Origin: Qipengyuania aquimaris | Lineage (GTDB): Bacteria > Pseudomonadota > Alphaproteobacteria > Sphingomonadales > Sphingomonadaceae | Direction of reading: 5' to 3' | NCBI RefSeq assembly: GCF_009827445.1 | Contig: NZ_WTYI01000001.1 | Coordinates: 2,308,381 to 2,372,380 of the forward strand | Length of the DNA: 64,000 nt | Shown here: piece by piece, positions 8,703-17,059 of the stretch | How the letters are laid out: the number at the start of each line of letters is the position of its first letter | How positions within the stretch are numbered: position 1 is the stretch's first letter | Notes under the pieces: generated by a model | Seen by the model: only the letters and a program-made list of their open reading frames with translations | Databases searched by the model: none | Told to the model about the DNA's origin: nothing | Translations under genes and position numbers: made by a program

Positions 8703-9515
8703 GTGTCCCAGACCGCACCCCACTGGATTACCTTCGCCAATGAAAAAGGCGGCACCGGAAAATCGACCACGGCCGTTCACGTGGCCGTTGCCTTGGCCTA
8801 TCGCGGTGCGGATGTGGTGGCATTCGACCTTGACCATCGCCAGCGCACCATGTGCCGCTATTTCGAGAACCGCGCCGATACCGCGCAGCGCCGGGACATC
8901 GAGCTGCCTACAGTGCGCTGTCATACGATCGAGGATCTGGCACCGGAGGAGTTCGCCGCCTTCGTTGAGGAGCACAGCGCTGGAGCCGATTTCATAATCG
9001 TCGACACGCCCGGGCGTGACGATTCGCTCGCCCGGTTCGCCGCGACGCAGGCTGATACGCTCGTGACCCCGATGAACGACAGCTTCGTCGACTTCGACCT
9101 CATCGGCCAGGTCGAGGGAGAGACGTTCAAGGTCAAGAAGCTCTCGTTCTATGCGGAACTCATCTGGGAGGCGCGGATCAAGCGTGGCCGCCAGCAGATC
9201 GACCAGCAGCGGGCACAAATGGACTGGGTCGTGGTGCGCAATCGCACGGGTCACACCGAGGCGCGCAACATGGCGCGCATCGAACAAGCGCTTGCGGAAA
9301 TGTCCAAACGCGTCGGCTTTCGCACTGCGAAAGGCTTGTCGGAGCGCGTAATCTATCGCGAGCTTTTCCCTTCCGGCCTCACCCTCCTCGACAAGGGGCA
9401 TCTGGGTGATCTGGGCACCAGCCACCTGGTCGCCCGGCAGGAGCTGCGCGGCCTCGTCGCTGCACTGAGGTTACGGGGAAGAACGTTTACGCCGGTTGAG
9501 GAGGCAGCCGAATGA
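8703..9515 (+). CDS. mipZ: Division-plane positioning ATPase MipZ (ParA/MinD family)
   Basis: A 270-residue P-loop ATPase. The deviant Walker A motif NEKGGTGKST spans 13-22; the AFDLDHRQRTMCRYFENR region, IIVDTPG and TPMNDSFVDFDLIG, plus the C-terminal RVIYRELFPSGLTLLD, are specific to MipZ rather than to ParA. In Caulobacter, MipZ forms bipolar gradients with ParB and inhibits FtsZ polymerisation away from midcell; the role here is inferred from that. The GTG at 8703 is chosen because it gives the normal short N-terminus; no strong ribosome site is visible. Its stop overlaps the start of the next gene (ATGA at 9512). Confidence 0.9.
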   Translation: MSQTAPHWITFANEKGGTGKSTTAVHVAVALAYRGADVVAFDLDHRQRTMCRYFENRADTAQRRDIELPTVRCHTIEDLAPEEFAAFVEEHSAGADFIIVDTPGRDDSLARFAATQADTLVTPMNDSFVDFDLIGQVEGETFKVKKLSFYAELIWEARIKRGRQQIDQQRAQMDWVVVRNRTGHTEARNMARIEQALAEMSKRVGFRTAKGLSERVIYRELFPSGLTLLDKGHLGDLGTSHLVARQELRGLVAALRLRGRTFTPVEEAAE

Positions 9516-9814
9516 TCCGCTTCCTGATTATTGCCGCCCTGATCTCCGTCCTATGTCGCTGGGCACTTGGCAAATGGCCGTGGGATTACCTTCGCGCCAC
9601 CCCGACGCGCGAGCAAGCGCTGTTCAAGGCGCGCAAGCTGCTCAATGTTTCGGCGCGCGCCGATCACCGCGAGATTCGCGAAGCGCACCGCCGGATGGCC
9701 AGCATGCTCCATCCCGACAAGGGCGGTGACAAGGCACAAATGCAGGAACTGAACGCCGCACGCGACCTGCTGATCAACGAACTCCCTTACGAATCTCCGG
9801 AGCCTCCCCGATGA
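9512..9814 (+). CDS. Small membrane-anchored J-domain protein
   Basis: A 100-residue protein with one N-terminal hydrophobic helix (2-20) and a C-terminal J-like domain (about 31-92). The HPD motif is at 67-69 within MLHPDKGGDK, and the preceding helix has the usual REIREAHRRM basic face. This membrane helix plus C-terminal J-domain layout resembles DjlA-type and mitochondrial Pam18/Tim14-type co-chaperones that activate an Hsp70 at a membrane. Its start overlaps the mipZ stop and its stop overlaps the pgmG start (ATGA both times), so the three genes are translationally coupled. The Hsp70 partner is unknown. Confidence 0.85.
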   Translation: MIRFLIIAALISVLCRWALGKWPWDYLRATPTREQALFKARKLLNVSARADHREIREAHRRMASMLHPDKGGDKAQMQELNAARDLLINELPYESPEPPR

Positions 9815-11214
9815 GCCATACTTTCGACCCCACCATCCTGCGCGAATACGATATCCGCGGCATCATCGGCGAGACACTGGGCGCGGAAGATGCGCGCGCT
9901 ATCGGCCGTACATTCGGGTCCATGCTGCGCAAAGCCGGGGGCGAGCGGGTTGCAGTGGGTTACGATGGACGGGTCAGCTCCCCGATGCTCGAACATGCTC
10001 TGATCGAAGGCCTGAACGCAGCAGGCTGCGATGCGGTTCGCGTGGGTCTCGGTCCGACACCGATGCTATACTATGCGGAAGCAAGCGACCGCGATATCGA
10101 TGGCGGCATTCAAATAACCGGCAGCCACAATCCCCCCAATTACAATGGCTTCAAGATGGTCTTTCAGGGCCGTCCGTTTTTCGGGGAGGACATTCAGGAG
10201 CTTGGCAGGCGTTCGGCTGCCGGGGAATGGAGCGACGGTGCGGGTTCGGTCGAGGATCGCGATATCGTCGACGAATACGTCTCGCGCATGATCACCGCCC
10301 TCGACGGGATCGATGCCGAGGCGCTGGAGGGGATTCGCGTCGGTTGGGATGCCGGGAACGGGTCGGCCGGACCCGCTCTTGAGAAGCTGGTCGAGCGCCT
10401 GCCCGGAGAGCATCATCTTCTCTATACCGAAGTCGACGGCGAATTTCCCAATCATCATCCCGACCCTACTGTCGAGGAAAACCTTGCCGATTTGAAAAGG
10501 CTCGTCTCCGCAAAGTCCCTCGATTTCGGAGTCGCTTTCGATGGCGACGGGGACCGGATCGGGGCGATAGACGGCGAAGGCCGCGTGATCTGGGGTGATC
10601 AGTTGCTGATGATCTATGCCGAAGACCTCCTCGCGACCATGTCAGGCGCTACGATTATCGCCGATGTGAAGGCCAGCCGCGCGCTATTCGACCATGTCGA
10701 GAAGTGCGGCGGCGAACCGCTGATGTGGAAGACCGGCCACTCGCTGATTAAATCCAAAATGAAGGAAACAGGCTCGCCGCTGGCTGGCGAAATGAGCGGC
10801 CACGTCTTTTTCGCCGACGAATATTACGGTTTCGACGATGCGCTTTATGCGGGCGTACGGCTGCTGGCCGCATCGGCGCGTCTGGGCAAATCGTTGACCG
10901 ATCTACGCGGCGCGATGCCCGATATGATCAACACGCCTGAAATGCGTTTCCAGGTGGACGAAAGCCGCAAGTTCGCAGCTATCGAGGAAGTGAAGGACCG
11001 CCTCGCCAATAGTGATGCGCAGGTGAACGGCACCGATGGCGTGCGCGTCAATACGGAGGACGGCTGGTGGCTGCTGCGCGCCTCGAACACGCAGGACGTG
11101 CTCGTAGCGCGGGCCGAAAGCGAAACGCAGGAAGGTCTCGCGCGCCTGATGGACCAGATTGACGAGCAACTGCGCCTTTCTGGCCTGGAACGCGGCGAGA
11201 GCGTCGGGCACTGA
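9811..11214 (+). CDS. pgmG: Phosphoglucomutase/phosphomannomutase (alpha-D-phosphohexomutase)
   Basis: A 467-residue four-domain phosphohexomutase. Catalytic phosphoserine S105 lies in TGSHNPPNYNG; the Mg2+ loop is DGDGDR at 244-249; the sugar loop is GEMSGHVFF; and the phosphate-binding loop is near LLRASNT in domain 4. It interconverts hexose 1- and 6-phosphates and supplies nucleotide sugars for envelope polysaccharides; the bifunctional sphingomonad enzyme of this type is known as PgmG. It is the third gene of the overlapping mipZ-J-protein-pgmG operon. Substrate preference (Glc or Man) cannot be read from sequence. Confidence 0.9.
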   Translation: MSHTFDPTILREYDIRGIIGETLGAEDARAIGRTFGSMLRKAGGERVAVGYDGRVSSPMLEHALIEGLNAAGCDAVRVGLGPTPMLYYAEASDRDIDGGIQITGSHNPPNYNGFKMVFQGRPFFGEDIQELGRRSAAGEWSDGAGSVEDRDIVDEYVSRMITALDGIDAEALEGIRVGWDAGNGSAGPALEKLVERLPGEHHLLYTEVDGEFPNHHPDPTVEENLADLKRLVSAKSLDFGVAFDGDGDRIGAIDGEGRVIWGDQLLMIYAEDLLATMSGATIIADVKASRALFDHVEKCGGEPLMWKTGHSLIKSKMKETGSPLAGEMSGHVFFADEYYGFDDALYAGVRLLAASARLGKSLTDLRGAMPDMINTPEMRFQVDESRKFAAIEEVKDRLANSDAQVNGTDGVRVNTEDGWWLLRASNTQDVLVARAESETQEGLARLMDQIDEQLRLSGLERGESVGH

Positions 11215-11237
11215 GAATTTTCGAGGAGGGTTGAGCA

Positions 11238-12056
11238 ATGAAGAACTGGATCTTGGCGCTGGGCGCGCCGCTTGCGCTTTCGGCCCAGCCGGTCCTGGCG
11301 CAGGATGCCGATGCGGACAAGGCAGCCGAAGAGGCCGAAGTGATGGCCGCGCTTACCGAAGCTTTCGCCGTCGAACCGCTTACAACGGAAGAGGAAGCAC
11401 GCCTTCCGATGGCACGCCAAGTCGTCGACAAGATGATGCCCGAAGGCTCAATGCAGAAGGTGATCGACTCGACATTCGGCGGAATGCTCGGCCCCTTCAT
11501 GGACCTTGCCGCCCAAGCGGGCCCCGACCTGACCGAGACGATCGGTTGGGACAAGTCCGAGCTTGAGGTGACCGATGAGCAGGTGAAGGAAATCGCCGGG
11601 ATCGTTGATCCAAATTGGGAGGAGCGTCAGCGCCGCGAAATGGCTTTCCTTCAGGAAGCCATGGGAGAAGTCATGGCGGCGATGGAGCCTGCCATGCGCA
11701 AGGGGATGAGCGAAGCCTACGCTGTCGCTTTCACAACGACCGAGCTGGCCGATCTCGACGCATTCTTTTCGACGCCCTCGGGCGCTTCTTTCGCCACCAA
11801 GTCGTTTGAACTGGCAAACGATCCCCGCATCATGAGCGCGGCGATGACTAGCATGCCCATGATGATGGAGCAGTTCGCCGAAATGGGCGAAAAGATGAAA
11901 GCGGCTATGGACGATCTCCCGGAGCGCAAAACCTTCGAGACGCTAACTGCCGAAAAAAAGGCGCGCCTGTTGGAGCTGTCGGGGCTGAGCGAAGCGGACC
12001 TGAAGCTGGGCATGGAGGTCGCGGCGGAGACGGCAGAATCGGATTCGCCTTTCTGA
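11238..12056 (+). CDS. DUF2059 family secreted protein
   Basis: A 272-residue protein with a cleavable signal peptide (hydrophobic 4-20, cleavage after VLAQ) and a C-terminal DUF2059-type helical domain, recognised by the TTTELADLDAFFSTPSGASFATKSF pattern in which a Phe-rich helix is followed by S/T-P-x-G. The protein is very rich in Met, Glu and Ala and should be entirely helical and periplasmic. Function of the family is unknown. It lies 23 nt after pgmG behind a GAGGAGGG ribosome site, so it may belong to the same transcript. Confidence 0.75.
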   Translation: MKNWILALGAPLALSAQPVLAQDADADKAAEEAEVMAALTEAFAVEPLTTEEEARLPMARQVVDKMMPEGSMQKVIDSTFGGMLGPFMDLAAQAGPDLTETIGWDKSELEVTDEQVKEIAGIVDPNWEERQRREMAFLQEAMGEVMAAMEPAMRKGMSEAYAVAFTTTELADLDAFFSTPSGASFATKSFELANDPRIMSAAMTSMPMMMEQFAEMGEKMKAAMDDLPERKTFETLTAEKKARLLELSGLSEADLKLGMEVAAETAESDSPF

Positions 12057-12102
12057 CGTCCGGCCATCGGGAACGACGCCCCTTTCGATGCGCTGTGACT
12101 AG

Positions 12103-14571
12103 GTGAGCGAGCAGGCGGTTCCTTCCCAGATCAACGACTGGTTTGCCGGTCGGGGTTGGCGCATCCGCCGGCACCAGCGCCAGATGCTGCAGGCCAGCGA
12201 TGCTTCGCGCCATGCCCTACTTGTTGCCGACACCGGCGCGGGCAAGACGCTTGCGGGTTTTCTGCCAACGCTATCCGATTTTGCCGAAGAGCGACTTGAC
12301 GGGAAGGCTCCGTCAGATGGCCTGCACACGCTTTACGTCTCACCGCTGAAGGCGCTCGCGCATGACGTGCAGCGCAATCTCCTCACGCCGATCGAAGAGA
12401 TGGGCCTGCCGATCACTGTTGAAACAAGGAGCGGTGATACCCCGTCGGATCGCAAGCGGCGCCAGCGACAGAAACCCCCGCATGTCCTGCTGACGACGCC
12501 TGAGAGTCTGTCGCTCCTGTTGTCCTTTCCGGACAGCTTCGAACTCTTCTCCGGGTTGAAGCGAATAGTTATCGACGAGGTGCATGCCTTCGCCACCGGC
12601 AAGCGGGGCGATCTCTTGGCGCTTGCCCTGTCGCGACTCCAGGCGATTGCGCCGGACATGCAGCGCGCTGCATTGTCGGCAACGGTTGCCAGTCCGGAAG
12701 CTTTCCGCGAGTGGCTCGCCCCGTGGGGCGAGCTCGACACGGTCGAGCTGGTCGAGGGCGAGCAGGGCGCGCCGTCGGAAGTCGAATTACTGCTACCGGA
12801 CGAGGAGCGGGTGCCCTGGGGTGGGCATGCTGCGACATGGGCCATTCCCCAGCTTTACGACCGGATCAGCAGAAACGGCACGACGCTGGTGTTCACGAAT
12901 ACGCGTTTCCTTGCTGAATACATCTTCCAGCACTTGTGGGATGTGAACGAGGAAAACCTGCCGATCGGCATCCATCACGGTTCGCTGAGCAAAGAGGCGC
13001 GGCGCAAGGTGGAGGGCGCGATGGCGCGCGGCGAACTGCGTGCGCTCGTCGCGACGGCGAGCCTCGATCTCGGCGTCGACTGGGGCGATATCGACCTCGT
13101 CGTCCAGATGGGCGCTCCGAAGGGTTCGAGCCGCCTGCTGCAGCGCATCGGGCGTGCAAATCACCGGCTCGACCAGCCGAGCAGGGCGCTGCTGGTTCCG
13201 GGCAATCGCTTCGAATTCCTGGAGGCCACCGCGGCCAAGGAGGCGGTCGACGAAGGACGGCGTGACGGAGAGGATTTCCGTCCCGGAGGCCTCGATGTGC
13301 TCGCCCAGCATGTGATGGCCTGTGCCTGTGCCGCCCCCTTCGAGGAAGGCGAGCTGTTGGCGCAGGTCCGGTCCAGTCTCTCATATGCTTGGGTCGACGA
13401 GGAGATATGGCAGCGCGTGCTGACCTTCGTCGCCACCGGCGGTTATGCGCTCGAAGCCTATGACAAGTTCAAGCGTATCGTGCGCGACAGTGAGGGTGTC
13501 TGGCGCCTGAGCCATCCCGAACAGGCCCAGCGGCACAGAATGAATGCAGGGATCATCATCGACAGCGAGATGCTGGAGGTGAGGATCAACTCAGGTCGGG
13601 GGCGTGGTGGACGCAGCCTAGGCAAGATCGAGGAACGCTTCGCAGCCTCTCTCAGCCCCGGCGACACCTTTGCCTTTGCCGGAATGAGCCTGGAGGTCGT
13701 GAAGCTGCAGGACATGGAAGTGCTCGTGAAGGCCGCCAAGGCGAGCGCGATGATCCCAAGCTATGGCGGGGCGCGAATGCCGCTCACCACGCACCTGGCC
13801 GACCGCGTGCGAGGTATGCTGGTCGACCGGGCAGGGTGGGCGCGTTTCCCCGACGATGTGCGCGAATGGCTGGAGGTGCAGGACTGGCGCTCGCAGATGC
13901 CGGGGCCGGGCCAGCTATTGGTCGAGAGCTTCCCTCACGCGAAACGTCACTACAGCGTGTACTACACCTTCGAGGGTTGGAACGCGAACCAGAGCCTCGG
14001 CATGTTGATCACGCGCCGGATGGAGGACCGGGGCCTGATGCCGGGAGGATTTGTCGCCAATGACTATTCTCTGGCGGTCTGGGGTTTGAAGCCGGTGGAG
14101 GATCCTGCCCCGCTTCTGTCGCCGGACATCCTGCAGGACGAATTTATCGAGTGGGTTCAAAATTCGCACCTGTTGCGTCGAGCCTTCCGGGAAGTGGCAG
14201 TGATTGGTGGATTGGTCGAGCGGCAGCACCCCGGGAAGCGAAAGACTGGCAAGCAGGTCACGTTTTCGACAGACCTGATCTATGATGTCCTTCGGAAGTA
14301 TGAGCCGGACCACGTGCTCCTGGAAGCCGCCTGGGCGGATGCGCGCACGCGCATGACGGACGTCGGCCGTTTGGGGAGCTTGCTCGACCGTGCGGCGGAA
14401 GAGCTGGTCCATGTCGAACTCGACCGGGTTAGCCCGCTGGCCGTTCCCGTAATGGTCATGATCGGCCGCGAAGCGACGCCGCAAGGCTCGGTCGACGACG
14501 AACTCCTGCTGGAAGCTGAAAGCCTCGCCGGCGCTGCCATGCGTATCGACGAGGCTCCCGAGCTCGATTGA
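12103..14571 (+). CDS. Ligase-associated-type DEXH-box helicase (Lhr family)
   Basis: An 822-residue superfamily-2 helicase. Walker A ADTGAGKT is at 42-49, the DEVH box at 158-161, motif III SATVA follows, and motif VI contains QRIGRANHR. The C-terminal third is the Lhr-type WH and DUF4784-like region, with YYTFEGWNANQSLGMLITRRME typical of the core Lhr family. This branch is commonly encoded next to an ATP-dependent DNA ligase, an MBL-fold exonuclease and a phosphoesterase and is thought to act in DNA repair. None of those partners is beside it here: the downstream gene is a convergent exbD with a 3-nt gap. The start is GTG at 12103. Confidence 0.88.
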   Translation: MSEQAVPSQINDWFAGRGWRIRRHQRQMLQASDASRHALLVADTGAGKTLAGFLPTLSDFAEERLDGKAPSDGLHTLYVSPLKALAHDVQRNLLTPIEEMGLPITVETRSGDTPSDRKRRQRQKPPHVLLTTPESLSLLLSFPDSFELFSGLKRIVIDEVHAFATGKRGDLLALALSRLQAIAPDMQRAALSATVASPEAFREWLAPWGELDTVELVEGEQGAPSEVELLLPDEERVPWGGHAATWAIPQLYDRISRNGTTLVFTNTRFLAEYIFQHLWDVNEENLPIGIHHGSLSKEARRKVEGAMARGELRALVATASLDLGVDWGDIDLVVQMGAPKGSSRLLQRIGRANHRLDQPSRALLVPGNRFEFLEATAAKEAVDEGRRDGEDFRPGGLDVLAQHVMACACAAPFEEGELLAQVRSSLSYAWVDEEIWQRVLTFVATGGYALEAYDKFKRIVRDSEGVWRLSHPEQAQRHRMNAGIIIDSEMLEVRINSGRGRGGRSLGKIEERFAASLSPGDTFAFAGMSLEVVKLQDMEVLVKAAKASAMIPSYGGARMPLTTHLADRVRGMLVDRAGWARFPDDVREWLEVQDWRSQMPGPGQLLVESFPHAKRHYSVYYTFEGWNANQSLGMLITRRMEDRGLMPGGFVANDYSLAVWGLKPVEDPAPLLSPDILQDEFIEWVQNSHLLRRAFREVAVIGGLVERQHPGKRKTGKQVTFSTDLIYDVLRKYEPDHVLLEAAWADARTRMTDVGRLGSLLDRAAEELVHVELDRVSPLAVPVMVMIGREATPQGSVDDELLLEAESLAGAAMRIDEAPELD

Positions 14572-14574
14572 ACC

Positions 14575-15006
14575 TTACCGCGCGCGCGCGAAGTCTCGAT
14601 AGCGCTCGTTCCCGACGAACGCGAAATTCTCGACCCCGGAATCCTTGATCAGGGCAAGGGTGCGGGCGGAAGTGGCATAGCTTGCTCTGCCATCCGGGTC
14701 GAAGCGCACAACGGCCTGACTGTCCATGGCCGCGACGCCTGCCAGCTGGTTGAGCAGATCTTGCCGGTCCATCTCGGCGCCGTTCCAGAACAGGCGGTCG
14801 GACGCGTCGATATGCACGACATTCGTCTCTTCGATAGGGTTGGAAGGCCCTCCGGTCGGCAGCGGCACCTGAAGGGCGTGGGCAGCGATCGGGATCGCTA
14901 AAATGAACATGATCAACAATACGAGCATTACATCGATAAGTGGAGTGATGTTGAGATCGCTCAACGGGCGGCCGGCATTTTGTCGGGCTCTTGCGGGATA
15001 CGGCAT
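14575..15006 (-). CDS. exbD: ExbD/TolR-family biopolymer transport protein (third copy)
   Basis: A 143-residue protein with one N-terminal membrane helix containing the proton-relay Asp (D25 in TPLIDVMLVLL) and a periplasmic C-terminal domain. The ATG at 15006 has an AGGGAG ribosome site; a longer frame lacks one. Its C-terminal end (SARTLALIKDSGVENFAFVGNERYRDF) is nearly the same as that of the neighbouring copy at 15147-15578, so the two are close duplicates. It lies beyond an intrinsic terminator (15095-15122), so it is either read through or has its own promoter in 15007-15094. Its stop is 3 nt from the convergent helicase stop. Confidence 0.88.
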   Translation of the reverse strand: MPYPARARQNAGRPLSDLNITPLIDVMLVLLIMFILAIPIAAHALQVPLPTGGPSNPIEETNVVHIDASDRLFWNGAEMDRQDLLNQLAGVAAMDSQAVVRFDPDGRASYATSARTLALIKDSGVENFAFVGNERYRDFARAR

Positions 15007-15094
15007 GTCTTTCTCCCTCACTGGAATGTAACAGCATAACATAACAAAGGAGGAGCGCAATGTGCGCCTGGAGAAGCATCGGTTTCCGGGCACG

Positions 15095-15122
15095 AAAAAG
15101 GGGGCGGATCGCTCCGCCCCCC
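15095..15122 (-). terminator. Intrinsic terminator between two exbD copies
   Basis: Read on the minus strand this is a perfect 9-bp GGGGGCGGA/TCCGCCCCC stem with a GCGA tetraloop followed by TTTTT. It ends the tonB-exbB-exbD-exbD transcript before the last exbD. Confidence 0.88.
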
Positions 15123-15146
15123 TCTCTCAATCTGTGGTTTCGAAGC

Positions 15147-15578
15147 CTACTTGCCGAAGCTGCGATATCGTTCGTTGCCCACAAAGCCGAACTTGGTCAC
15201 ACCGCTTGACTTGATGATCTGAAGCACGCGAGCCGAAGCTTCGTAGCTGGCGGTTGCTTCCGGCTCGAACTGCAGTTCGGGTTCCGGATTGATCGTCAGC
15301 GACTGCGCCAACAGGTTGACGAGGTCGCCTTCCTGGATGACTTCGCCGTTCCACAGCAGTTCGTCCTGCTGCGTGATGACCAGCTTGTTCTTGTCCGGCT
15401 CCACCGTCACGGGCGGCGGATTCGGGTTCGGTTGCGGAAGGTCGATATCGACCGAGTGGGTCGCTACCGGGATCGTGATGATGAACATGATGAGGAGAAC
15501 GAGCAGGACGTCGATCAACGGCGTCATGTTCATTTCCATCATCGGCGAGCCATCATCCTTGCCGCCTGACATTGCCAT
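15147..15578 (-). CDS. exbD: ExbD/TolR-family biopolymer transport protein (second copy)
   Basis: A 143-residue ExbD with the membrane helix around D23 (TPLIDVLLVLLIMFI) and a periplasmic domain ending in SSGVTKFGFVGNERYRSFGK. With ExbB it forms the proton channel that energises TonB. It is the last gene before an intrinsic terminator. The Pro/Asn segment at 48-58 (QPNPNPPPV) is slightly longer than in classical ExbD and may act as a flexible linker to the periplasmic domain. Confidence 0.92.
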   Translation of the reverse strand: MAMSGGKDDGSPMMEMNMTPLIDVLLVLLIMFIITIPVATHSVDIDLPQPNPNPPPVTVEPDKNKLVITQQDELLWNGEVIQEGDLVNLLAQSLTINPEPELQFEPEATASYEASARVLQIIKSSGVTKFGFVGNERYRSFGK

Positions 15579-15614
15579 GAGGGTATCTCCCTAGAAATTC
15601 TGGCTCGAAGCCGA

Positions 15615-16145
15615 TCAGCCGTTCGGGTCGACCGGGTTCGAGATGAAGCCGACAGTCGGATAACCGGCCGCCTGCACGTTGTAGATCGCCCCCGCGACGC
15701 ACGACCACGGTGCGTTCACGTCACCGCGGATGTGGACCTGCGGAATTGCTTCGGGGTCTTCCATGATCGCTTCCGGTCCGCCGTAGCGCTGAACGATCTG
15801 GTCCAGCCGTTCGAAGGCCTGGTCATAAAGCTCTTCCGAGGAAACCGGAGTGATGTTGTTGAAATACACCCGGCATTCGCCGTTGCGCGATGCGCCCTCG
15901 AAGCCAGGCTCGCCAGCACTGCGGCCCGATGCATCAGTGGTGCTGACCGTAAGGAGAAGGTTCTCGACCTTGTCCTTGGATTCCAGGGATTCGAAGATCG
16001 GGATCTCGAGCTTCTCGATCGTCTGGATCGCGACCGGGACCGCGATGAGGAAGATGATCAGAAGCACCAGCATCACGTCCACGAGGGGGGTGGTGTTGAT
16101 GTCCGACATCGGCGTTTCCGCGCTGCCGCCTACTGAAACCGCCAT
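15615..16145 (-). CDS. exbD: ExbD/TolR-family biopolymer transport protein (first copy, divergent)
   Basis: A 176-residue ExbD with the helix Asp D23 (TTPLVDVMLVLLIIFL). It is clearly different from the other two: its periplasmic part is ~30 residues longer and holds two cysteines (GECRVY and WSCVAG) that could form a disulfide, and it ends in the motif GYPTVGFISNPVDPNG. It follows exbB directly and is probably an ExbD that forms mixed stators with the second copy. The gaps to its neighbours are 75 nt (exbB) and 36 nt. Confidence 0.9.
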   Translation of the reverse strand: MAVSVGGSAETPMSDINTTPLVDVMLVLLIIFLIAVPVAIQTIEKLEIPIFESLESKDKVENLLLTVSTTDASGRSAGEPGFEGASRNGECRVYFNNITPVSSEELYDQAFERLDQIVQRYGGPEAIMEDPEAIPQVHIRGDVNAPWSCVAGAIYNVQAAGYPTVGFISNPVDPNG

Positions 16146-16220
16146 CTTGTGTCCTGTCCGTAGCTAAAAGAAATCAATGTGTCCGAGGAGGCGGAGGCCA
16201 ACGGCCCCCGCCGGTCCCTC

Positions 16221-17009
16221 TTACTTCTTGACCGCGCCGGTCGCAGTGCCGGTTGCGGGCTTGGCAGCTACCTTGCCTGCCTGCTGGGTCGACGTTGCCG
16301 TCATCGCAGCTGGGCGGATTTTGCCGTCCGAGCTGATGTTGGCGAGCAGGTCGGTGGTGAAACCGCTCATGAGTTCGGCGATGCGACGGTTACGGCTCTG
16401 CAGCCAGTTGTAGGCGAACACGGCCGGAACAGCGACCAGGAGGCCGATGGCGGTCATGATCAGTGCTTCACCAACCGGGCCTGCAACCTTGTCGATCGAA
16501 GCCGAACCGGCCGCACCGATGTTGATCAGGGCGCGGTAGATACCAATAACCGTACCGAGCAGACCGACAAACGGTGCGGTTGCACCGACGGTTGCGAGGA
16601 ACGGCAGACCGCCGGCGAGCTTGGCGTTGATCGTCGCTTCCGAACGATCGAGCGAGCCGTGCAGCCAGTCATGAGCTTCGAGGCTGTCGCCCATTTTGTG
16701 GTGGCTGTCGCGCGCCTTGACGGCGTCGTCGACGAGCTGGCGCCATGCGCTGTTCTTCTCGAGCTTCTTGGCGCCTTCATCGAGCGAGTTGGAGCGCCAG
16801 AAGGTGTTCTTCACGCCCTTGTACTGGTTCATCACCTTCTGCTGTTCGAACAGCTTGGTGAAGAGAATGTAGAACGAACCGACCGACATGATGATCATGA
16901 CGGAGAGAATGAACCAGGCGACGAAGCCGCCCTGTTCCATTGCTTCCCAGAAACCGAAAGAGGTCTGCGGAGCTGCATCGGCGGCAGCAGCAAGAAGTTC
17001 AAAGGTCAT
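16221..17009 (-). CDS. exbB: ExbB/TolQ/MotA-family proton channel subunit
   Basis: A 262-residue inner-membrane protein with three membrane helices (about 27-50, 145-170, 185-210), the usual cytoplasmic segment after TM1 (residues ~60-140), and the family signature in TM2-TM3 (GATAPFVGLLGTVIGIYRAL ... GEALIMTAIGLLVAVPAVFAYN). It pairs with ExbD to use the proton gradient to drive TonB. The C-terminal tail is Ala/Thr-rich. It lies between tonB and the first exbD in one operon. Confidence 0.95.
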   Translation of the reverse strand: MTFELLAAAADAAPQTSFGFWEAMEQGGFVAWFILSVMIIMSVGSFYILFTKLFEQQKVMNQYKGVKNTFWRSNSLDEGAKKLEKNSAWRQLVDDAVKARDSHHKMGDSLEAHDWLHGSLDRSEATINAKLAGGLPFLATVGATAPFVGLLGTVIGIYRALINIGAAGSASIDKVAGPVGEALIMTAIGLLVAVPAVFAYNWLQSRNRRIAELMSGFTTDLLANISSDGKIRPAAMTATSTQQAGKVAAKPATGTATGAVKK

Positions 17010-17059
17010 AGCGAGTAGTCCTCTCGAAAATTACGTTCCGCCTCATCGGCGGGAAAAGC

